A stretch of DNA of 64,000 bases from assembly GCF_000756375.1 (NCBI RefSeq), contig NZ_JNFD01000009.1, positions 113,722 to 177,721 of the forward strand. Reading direction: 5' to 3'. The translations under genes were made by a program, and so were the position numbers. This document shows, one piece after another, positions 58,997 to 64,000 of the stretch. Each line of letters opens with the position of its first letter. Position 1 is the first letter of the stretch. The DNA comes from Sphingopyxis sp. LC81 (GTDB lineage: Bacteria > Pseudomonadota > Alphaproteobacteria > Sphingomonadales > Sphingomonadaceae). Below the pieces are notes generated by a model. The model searched no databases and was not told the DNA's origin. It saw nothing but the letters and a program-made list of their open reading frames with translations.

Positions 58997-59488
58997 TTAA
59001 CTCGTCGCCCCTGCGAAGGCAGGGGCCGCTATCGTTTTACTCGGCGCTGCTGGCATAGAATCTCCAGCAGCCTCCGTCTTCGCGGGGGCGACGGACAGGC
59101 GGGCCAGACTAATCTCGGCCAGCGCCCCGCGCACCGCGCCGTTGACGACGCCGACGTGCGGCTGCACCTTGCAGCTACCCTCGAGCGAGCAATCATGGCG
59201 TCCTTCGGCGACACAAGCGGTGAGAGCGATCGGTCCTTCGACCGCTTCGATGATCTCGGCGACGTTGATCGCCGCGGCAGGCCGCGCCAGCCGCACCCCG
59301 CCGCCGCTGCCGCGCGAGGCGACGAGCAGGCCGGCGCGCGCGAGCTGGCTCACCAGCTTCTGCGCGGTCGGTCCCGGAATGCCCGTCTGCTCGGCCAGCA
59401 TGCCGGCATGAATCGGCACCGACCCGCATTGGCGGGCGGCGGCGCTCATCAGCACCACGGCATAATCGGCAAGGTTCGACAGGCGCAT
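58997..59488 (-). CDS. Rrf2-family Fe-S regulator of the suf operon
   Basis: 163 residues. Winged helix: [21 protein letters not shown] and [18 protein letters not shown]. Three Cys for a [2Fe-2S] cluster: [18 protein letters not shown]. It is of the IscR/SufR type and should control its own operon in response to Fe-S status. About 30 C-terminal residues (from about 132, ending APAFAGATS) are coded by an inverted-repeat element at 59003-59093, so the tail is not part of the family fold. Its promoter carries a strong palindrome. Confidence 0.9.
   Translation of the reverse strand: MRLSNLADYAVVLMSAAARQCGSVPIHAGMLAEQTGIPGPTAQKLVSQLARAGLLVASRGSGGGVRLARPAAAINVAEIIEAVEGPIALTACVAEGRHDCSLEGSCKVQPHVGVVNGAVRGALAEISLARLSVAPAKTEAAGDSMPAAPSKTIAAPAFAGATS
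59003..59093. repeat. 91-bp inverted-repeat element inside the regulator's 3' end
   Basis: Termini 59003-59018 and 59078-59093 are inverted repeats with one mismatch. Inside are a perfect stem GCCCCTGC/GCAGGGGC (59007-59026) and CTGCTGG/CCAGCAG (59047-59070). It lies wholly in the coding region and supplies the last about 30 codons. Confidence 0.75.
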
Positions 59489-59523
59489 GTTCTTTTCCGT
59501 CGCAGTTGCGAACGATTCTTAAC

Positions 59524-59540
59524 TGGAGTAAATTACTCCA
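59524..59540. promoter_or_regulatory. Palindromic operator of the suf operon
   Basis: TGGAGTAAATTACTCCA is a near-perfect 17-bp palindrome directly downstream of the predicted -10 box and 36 bp from the regulator start. Rrf2 proteins of the IscR/NsrR type bind such AT-centred dyads. It is the likely site of autoregulation. Confidence 0.75.
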
Positions 59541-59542
59541 CT

Positions 59543-59571
59543 TATATAGGCGAGGCTTTTGTGCGGCGCAA
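59543..59571 (-). promoter_or_regulatory. Promoter of the suf operon
   Basis: On the minus strand: -35 TTGCGC (59571-59566), a 17-base spacer, -10 TATATA (59548-59543). Spacing is ideal for the housekeeping sigma factor. The operator begins 3 bp downstream of the -10. Confidence 0.65.
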
Positions 59572-59597
59572 CCAACGGGCGCTATTTGGGCGCCAAG

Positions 59598-59735
59598 AAA
59601 AAAAGGCACCCATCCGGCCAAAGCCAAATGAGTGCCAAGATGAAGGTCTCAAGTCCTCGTCCGAGGATGAGCTCTTCTGGGTCGCAACGGGGGATTATGC
59701 CCGGGCGACGATTCGTGATTGGATGAAAACGCCAA
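59598..59735 (-). ncRNA. Candidate structured RNA or long 3' leader ending in a terminator
   Basis: The minus-strand stretch contains three stacked hairpins: GTCGC/GCGAC around 59681-59709, TCCTCG/CGAGGA at 59654-59667 enclosed by CTCA/TGAG, and a terminator hairpin GGCACTCAT/ATGGGTGCC (59636-59605) followed by TTTTTTT. It lies downstream of an AraC gene (stop 59781) and could be that gene's 3' region or a separate small RNA. No known family recognised; limits are approximate. Confidence 0.4.
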
Positions 59736-59780
59736 AACGACGGGACAGAAAATTTTTGAAGGTTAACGCCGGTTCCGGCG

Positions 59781-60668
59781 TCAGGTTTCCGAAACGAGCG
59801 GGCTGACCCGGCCGGCGAGCTGCTTGCGGCCCTTCGTTGTCGCCTCGGTATAGCTGGTCGGCTTGCCGAGCTGGCCGGGTGTCGCCCCGGCGAAACGCTT
59901 GATCTCGCGGATCAGGTGCGACTGGTCGTAAAAGGCGTCGCCGAGTTCTGCGTCGTCCAGTTTTTCGCCGCGCGCCAGCGCCGACGCGGCGCGCACCGCG
60001 CGATATTTGCGCGCGAGCATGCGCGGCGACAGGCCGTAATAATGCTTCGTCATCCGTTCGACCGACCGGATCGACATGCCCGTCGCCTCGACCAGTTCGG
60101 GAACCTGCGGCGAGGGCGATTCGGTCAGCCATCCATCGACGGTGCGGATGAACCACATGGGCGCGGTCTCGCCCCGGGTCAGCACCTCGCGCGCGAAATT
60201 ATTGCCGATGACCAGCTTTTCCTCGACGCTCGCCGCACTTTCCAGCGCGGTCGCGACCTCGTCGATCCACGGGCCGAACAGGTCAGCGGCGTCCATTGCG
60301 CGGTCGGTCAGCTTTTCGGCATCGTCGCCCATCAGCGCCGCCCAGCCCGCGGGCAGCATCCCGAACCCGAACAATTGCGCCGGCCCGCGGCTGATCGCGC
60401 GCACACGCCCGCTCGTCGGCCCGACGATGTTGGCGCGCGACACCGCCGACCGGTGCCCGTCGGCAAAAACATATTCACCGTCGACATTGGTGACGAAGCG
60501 GAATTGCGGGCGGTCGGCGCGCTCATATTCGTCGAAGAGCGGCATGTTGATGCGCGCGAAATAGAAACTCGACACCATCTCCGCCAGATCGGGATCGGGC
60601 GGGAAATAGTGCAGTTCGAACGGCGCGCTACCGTCCACGCCCGCGGGCGAGGAAGAAATATCCGACAT
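59781..60668 (-). CDS. AraC-family transcriptional regulator
   Basis: 295 residues. The first about 180 are a sensor domain of the AraC group that begins PFELHYFPPDPDLAEMVSSFYF; the C-terminal helix-turn-helix pair is PELVEATGMSIRSVERMTKHYY and LGDAFYDQSHLIREIKRFAGATPGQL. Targets are not evident. It is alone on its strand; upstream is a 103-bp gap before the DUF885 gene. Confidence 0.9.
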   Translation of the reverse strand: MSDISSSPAGVDGSAPFELHYFPPDPDLAEMVSSFYFARINMPLFDEYERADRPQFRFVTNVDGEYVFADGHRSAVSRANIVGPTSGRVRAISRGPAQLFGFGMLPAGWAALMGDDAEKLTDRAMDAADLFGPWIDEVATALESAASVEEKLVIGNNFAREVLTRGETAPMWFIRTVDGWLTESPSPQVPELVEATGMSIRSVERMTKHYYGLSPRMLARKYRAVRAASALARGEKLDDAELGDAFYDQSHLIREIKRFAGATPGQLGKPTSYTEATTKGRKQLAGRVSPLVSET

Positions 60669-60771
60669 GACAGACCCAGACCTTTGGCAACCGTGACCCG
60701 GCCGCCTTGTTTTTCTGGATCAAACCATTTGCGTTTCGGCCCCGCGCGTCAAGCGCCAATCGTCAATTATC

Positions 60772-62592
60772 TTAACCCTTCTGCGCCGCGATCCATACAT
60801 CGACGCGCCGTTCGAGCACATCGAGCGGCACCGGGCCCGATTCGAGCACGACGTCGTGGAAGGTGCGGAAATCGAACTTGTCCCCGAGCGCCGCCTGCGC
60901 GCGGCCGCGCAGCTCCATGATCTTGAGCTTGCCGATCAGATAGGCGGTCGCCTGTCCCGGATAGACGATATAGCGCTCGATCGCCTTTTCGATGTCGCCC
61001 TGCGGATTGGGCGTATTGTCCTTGAGGTACTGGATCGCCTGCTCGCGGGTCCAGCGCTTGTCGTGGATGCCGGTGTCGACGACCAGCCGACACGCGCGCC
61101 ACAGCTCCATGCCAAGCCGCCCGAAATCGCTGTACGGATCGGTGTAAAAGCCCATATCCTTGGCGAGCTCCTCGGTATAAAGGCCCCAGCCTTCGGTATA
61201 GGCGGTAAAGCCGCCGAAGCGGCGGAAGGGCGGCAGCCCGGTCAGCTCGGTCTGCACCGCGCGCTGCAAATGATGCCCCGGAACGCCCTCATGATAGGCG
61301 AGCGCCTCGAGCTCGGTCTTCGACATGTCTTTCAGGTCATAGAGGTTCACATAATAGGTGCCCGGCCGCGACCCGTCGGGCGAGGGCGACTGGTAAAAGG
61401 CCTTGCCCGCCGATTTCTCGCGGAACGCCTCGACTGCCTTCACCTGCAGATGCGCCTTGGGCAGCGTGTTGAAAAAGGCGGGCAAGCGCGCTTCCATCGC
61501 CTTCACCTTGGCGTCGACGTCGGCCAGATAGGCTTCGCGGGTCGTGTAATAATATTGCGGGCTCGTGCGCAGGTGCGCGAAGAATTGCTGCAGCGTGCCC
61601 TTGAAGCCGACCTTCGCCATGATCGTCTTCATCTCGCCATGGATGCGCGCGACCTCGGACAAGCCAAGGTCGTGGATCTGCGTCGCAGTCATGTCGGTGG
61701 TCGTGTAATTGGCGAGCAGCGCCTCATAATAGGCCTTGCCGTCGGGCAGGCGCCACACGCCGTCCTGCGTCGGCGCGCTCGCCTGCTGGCGCTTCATCTC
61801 GGCGAGCAGGCGGCCATAGGCGGGGCCTGCGCTTTCGCTCCACGCCGCCTTGGCCGATGCGATCAGCCGTGCTTTCTCGGTCGCGTCGATGGCAAGCTTG
61901 CCGACCTTCGCCGTGATATCCTCGACCACCGCATTGTCGGGCTTCTGCAAATTGCCGATGTCGGAGATCAGATAGGCATAGACCCATTTCGGCGGCTGGA
62001 TGCCCTTCTTCGCGCGCTCGGCCGACTGCGCCGACAGCGCGTCGAGGATCGGGCCGAGCCCGCGGATGCGCTCGACATAGGCTTCGGCCTCGGCGACGCT
62101 GGCGACGCGGTGGATGTTGATCAGGAAAGCGGGGAGCTGGCTCTGCTCGCCGTTCATCTGGTCGAAGATATAGCCGTGGCCCCGGAACGGGAACAGCCGG
62201 TCGGCGCGCGCCGCCTGCGCGTTGAACAGCTCGAACGACAGCGCTTCGTCGACACTCAGCGCCTTGGGGGCGAAGCTTTCGCGCATCGCGGCGGCGGTGG
62301 CCTGTCGCAGCTTGTGGCTGGCAACCTCGGCCTCGTCGCTGACGTCGTCCCAGCGGCCGTAATCGGCATCGCGAATGCCGCGATACGCCTTGCCCTGCGG
62401 GCTCAGCGAGAGCTGCGCCGCGTCGTAATTTTCAAAGAATTGCGCAAGGTTAGCGCCGGCGGGAGCGGCTTCGGGAACCGGCGTAGCGGCTACAGTGGCG
62501 GGCGCTTCCTGTACGGCGGCCGGGGCGCAGCCCGCGACGGCGAGCAGGGCGAGCCCGGTGGACAGGCGAGCGATTATGCGAAGGTGCGACAC
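60772..62592 (-). CDS. DUF885 peptidase-like lipoprotein
   Basis: 606 residues from GTG 62592, which has GGGAGA five bases upstream; a longer frame upstream runs over pyrD and is a shadow. The lipobox is AVAGC at residues 17-21 (LLAVAGCAPA). A zinc-peptidase-like motif YHEGVPGHHLQRAVQ lies in the C-terminal half, with Glu residues in GFTAYTEGWGLY completing the site. The family is annotated as a putative metallopeptidase of unknown substrate, probably periplasmic. It is divergent from pyrD. Confidence 0.88.
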   Translation of the reverse strand: MSHLRIIARLSTGLALLAVAGCAPAAVQEAPATVAATPVPEAAPAGANLAQFFENYDAAQLSLSPQGKAYRGIRDADYGRWDDVSDEAEVASHKLRQATAAAMRESFAPKALSVDEALSFELFNAQAARADRLFPFRGHGYIFDQMNGEQSQLPAFLINIHRVASVAEAEAYVERIRGLGPILDALSAQSAERAKKGIQPPKWVYAYLISDIGNLQKPDNAVVEDITAKVGKLAIDATEKARLIASAKAAWSESAGPAYGRLLAEMKRQQASAPTQDGVWRLPDGKAYYEALLANYTTTDMTATQIHDLGLSEVARIHGEMKTIMAKVGFKGTLQQFFAHLRTSPQYYYTTREAYLADVDAKVKAMEARLPAFFNTLPKAHLQVKAVEAFREKSAGKAFYQSPSPDGSRPGTYYVNLYDLKDMSKTELEALAYHEGVPGHHLQRAVQTELTGLPPFRRFGGFTAYTEGWGLYTEELAKDMGFYTDPYSDFGRLGMELWRACRLVVDTGIHDKRWTREQAIQYLKDNTPNPQGDIEKAIERYIVYPGQATAYLIGKLKIMELRGRAQAALGDKFDFRTFHDVVLESGPVPLDVLERRVDVWIAAQKG

Positions 62593-62685
62593 GAATTTCT
62601 CCCGGTTTTTCCGATGACTTTGCTGGTCCCGCCAATAGTCGAGGCGGGGCTTGCCATAGGCCCCGGCTCGGCGCAATGGCGGGCC

Positions 62686-63753
62686 ATGTCGCTTTTCGCC
62701 TCGCTCACCGATAGCGCTTACGCGCTCGTCCGCCCGATCGTCCACGCCACCGATGGCGAGGCCGCGCACAACCTCACGCTCAGCGCGCTCCAGCCGTTGC
62801 CGCGCGCGCGCCATGCGCTCACCAGTCCGGCGCTCGCGACCGAGCTCGCGGGGCTCAAATTCCCGAACCCCGTCGGCCTCGCACCCGGCTTCGACAAGGA
62901 TGCGCGCGTCGCGCATGTGATGCCGCATTTCGGCTTCGGCTTCGTCGAGGTCGGCACGCTGACCCCGTTGCCGCAGGAGGGCAACCCGCGCCCGCGCCTG
63001 TTCCGCCTCGTCGAGGATCGGGCGGTGATCAACCGCATGGGCTTCAACAATGGCGGGCAGGAAAAGGCGGCCGAGCGCATCGCCTGCCTGCGCCGTTATG
63101 GCCTGCCGGTGCCGCTCGGCATCAACATCGGCGCGAACAAGGACAGCGCCGACCGCATCGCCGACTATGCGAAGGGCACCGCGGCGATGGCGCCGCTGGC
63201 CGATTATCTGACGGTCAATATCAGCTCGCCGAACACGCCCGGTCTTCGTGCCTTGCAGGACAAGGGGGCGCTTGAGGCCTTGCTTGACGGCGTTGCCGCC
63301 GCGCAGCCCGCGGACGCGCCAAAACCCGTCTTTCTGAAAGTCGCGCCCGATCTCGAACCCGCCGACATCGACGACATCGTCGCCGTCGCGTTCGACAAGG
63401 GGCTCGCCGCGGTGATCGTCTCGAACACCACGATCGTGCGTCCCGCGCTCGCATCGCGCCATGCCGAGGAAGCGGGCGGCCTCTCGGGCGCCCCGCTCGC
63501 CGGACTGGCGCTGCAACGCGTTCGGGATTTCCGCAGCGCGAGCGGCGGCAAGCTCCCGCTCGTCGCGGCGGGAGGGATTGCCTCGCCCGAACAGGCGTGG
63601 GAACGCATCCGCGCGGGCGCCAGCCTGGTCCAGATCTATTCGGCGATGGTCTATGAAGGCCCCGGCCTCGCGGGCCGGATCGCGCATGGCCTCGAAAAGC
63701 TCGCGGCGCGCGACGGCTTCGCGCGCGTGTCGGACGCGGTGGGGACGGAATAA
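62686..63753 (+). CDS. pyrD: Dihydroorotate dehydrogenase (quinone), class 2
   Basis: 355 residues from ATG 62686. FMN-dependent, membrane-associated step of pyrimidine synthesis. Class 2 features: KFPNPVGLAPGFDKDA, GFVEVGTLTPLPQEGNPRPRLFRL, GINIGANKD, TVNISSPNTPGLR with the catalytic Ser, and AAGGIASPEQAWERIRAGASLVQIYSA. The N-terminal helices for quinone access are present. An open frame extends upstream across the DUF885 gene and is a shadow. Confidence 0.96.
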   Translation: MSLFASLTDSAYALVRPIVHATDGEAAHNLTLSALQPLPRARHALTSPALATELAGLKFPNPVGLAPGFDKDARVAHVMPHFGFGFVEVGTLTPLPQEGNPRPRLFRLVEDRAVINRMGFNNGGQEKAAERIACLRRYGLPVPLGINIGANKDSADRIADYAKGTAAMAPLADYLTVNISSPNTPGLRALQDKGALEALLDGVAAAQPADAPKPVFLKVAPDLEPADIDDIVAVAFDKGLAAVIVSNTTIVRPALASRHAEEAGGLSGAPLAGLALQRVRDFRSASGGKLPLVAAGGIASPEQAWERIRAGASLVQIYSAMVYEGPGLAGRIAHGLEKLAARDGFARVSDAVGTE

Positions 63754-63761
63754 GCTGTCCT

Positions 63762-63877
63762 CCCCTCCCGCTTGCGGGAGGGGCAGCGACACTTGCGAGC
63801 TTGCTCGCTAGTCGCAGCGGGGTGGGTTGATGCCACCGCCGCTGCCCACCCCTAACCCCTCCCGCAAGCGGGAGGGG
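63762..63877. repeat. 116-bp inverted-repeat element downstream of pyrD
   Basis: Ends 63762-63783 and 63856-63877 are exact 22-base inverted repeats, each itself a near-palindrome of CCCCTCCCGC. It starts 9 bp after the pyrD stop and could double as a transcription terminator or mRNA end. Confidence 0.75.
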
Positions 63878-64000
63878 AACAAGGGTTGCGCTACCTCGAC
63901 CTCCGCGCCACTGTCGCGCCCATGTTGAACAAATCCCTCCCGCCGCCGCCCCTCTTTGCGTCACCGTCTCGTGGCCCGCGCCCCCCCCGGGCGTCACCCC

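Noticed and set aside
60856..63753. 965-codon plus-strand open frame ending in pyrD
   Set aside because: Its first two thirds are antisense to the DUF885 gene and lack domain sense; only the part from 62686 is pyrD.
60772..63792. 1006-codon minus-strand frame
   Set aside because: The upstream third is antisense to pyrD; the lipoprotein start at 62592 explains the rest.
63922..64000. Possible gene start at the right edge
   Set aside because: Only about 26 codons, proline-rich, no ribosome-binding site; cannot be judged at the window edge.

Overview
The window reads as a chromosomal segment of a sphingomonad alphaproteobacterium, with Sphingopyxis or a close relative the likeliest. This is inferred from the GC-rich coding bias, two TonB-dependent receptors, a carotenoid-oxygenase catabolic cluster, an Rrf2-controlled suf operon, CobS/CobT-type cobalt chelation genes, and dense packing with ATGA, TGATG and GTGA overlaps. 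No rRNA, tRNA, CRISPR array, intact insertion sequence or phage gene was seen.

Region 1 (1-8263): a TonB-dependent receptor, cut by the window edge, is divergent from a tight five-gene operon encoding a flavin oxidoreductase, a four-histidine carotenoid/stilbene-cleaving oxygenase, an acyl-CoA ligase and two thiolases. It looks like uptake, oxidative cleavage, CoA activation and chain shortening of an unidentified hydrophobic substrate. Region 2 (8264-14771): guaA, an outer-membrane receptor with a Gly/Arg-rich insert, and a coupled phosphoesterase/glycosyltransferase pair likely acting on an envelope glycolipid. Region 3 (14772-20643): an aldehyde dehydrogenase and an acetolactate-synthase-like enzyme separated by a 219-bp inverted-repeat element carrying a broken GIY-YIG gene, then tandem secreted paralogues and a cupin divergent from a LysR regulator.

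Region 4 (20644-28510): cobT and cobS, separated by an MFS transporter, a micro-protein and a lipoprotein hydrolase, then SnoaL-like and J-domain genes. Region 5 (28563-35773): bolA, cupin, pirin, an epoxide-hydrolase-like enzyme, an AraC regulator, a serine hydrolase, a PhzF protein and pdxH. Region 6 (35907-45236): a J-domain chaperone, YihY, a 264-bp nested inverted-repeat element abutting fabI, a GNAT protein, aroC and three carboxylate-type transporters. Region 7 (45241-53605): a repetitive lipoprotein, a P450, a VapBC-like toxin-antitoxin pair, a Kef-type antiporter, a flavin halogenase, an extensin-like protein and a small-molecule methyltransferase.

Region 8 (53664-59571): a suf Fe-S assembly operon (Rrf2 regulator, sufB, an unknown exported protein, sufC, sufD, sufS, a DUF59 protein, an A-type carrier) with a recognisable promoter and palindromic operator. 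Region 9 (59598-63877): a candidate minus-strand structured RNA, an AraC regulator, a DUF885 lipoprotein and pyrD. Six short inverted-repeat-bounded elements of different sequence families are scattered through the window. Three convergent gene pairs share a CTAG tetranucleotide that supplies both stop codons.
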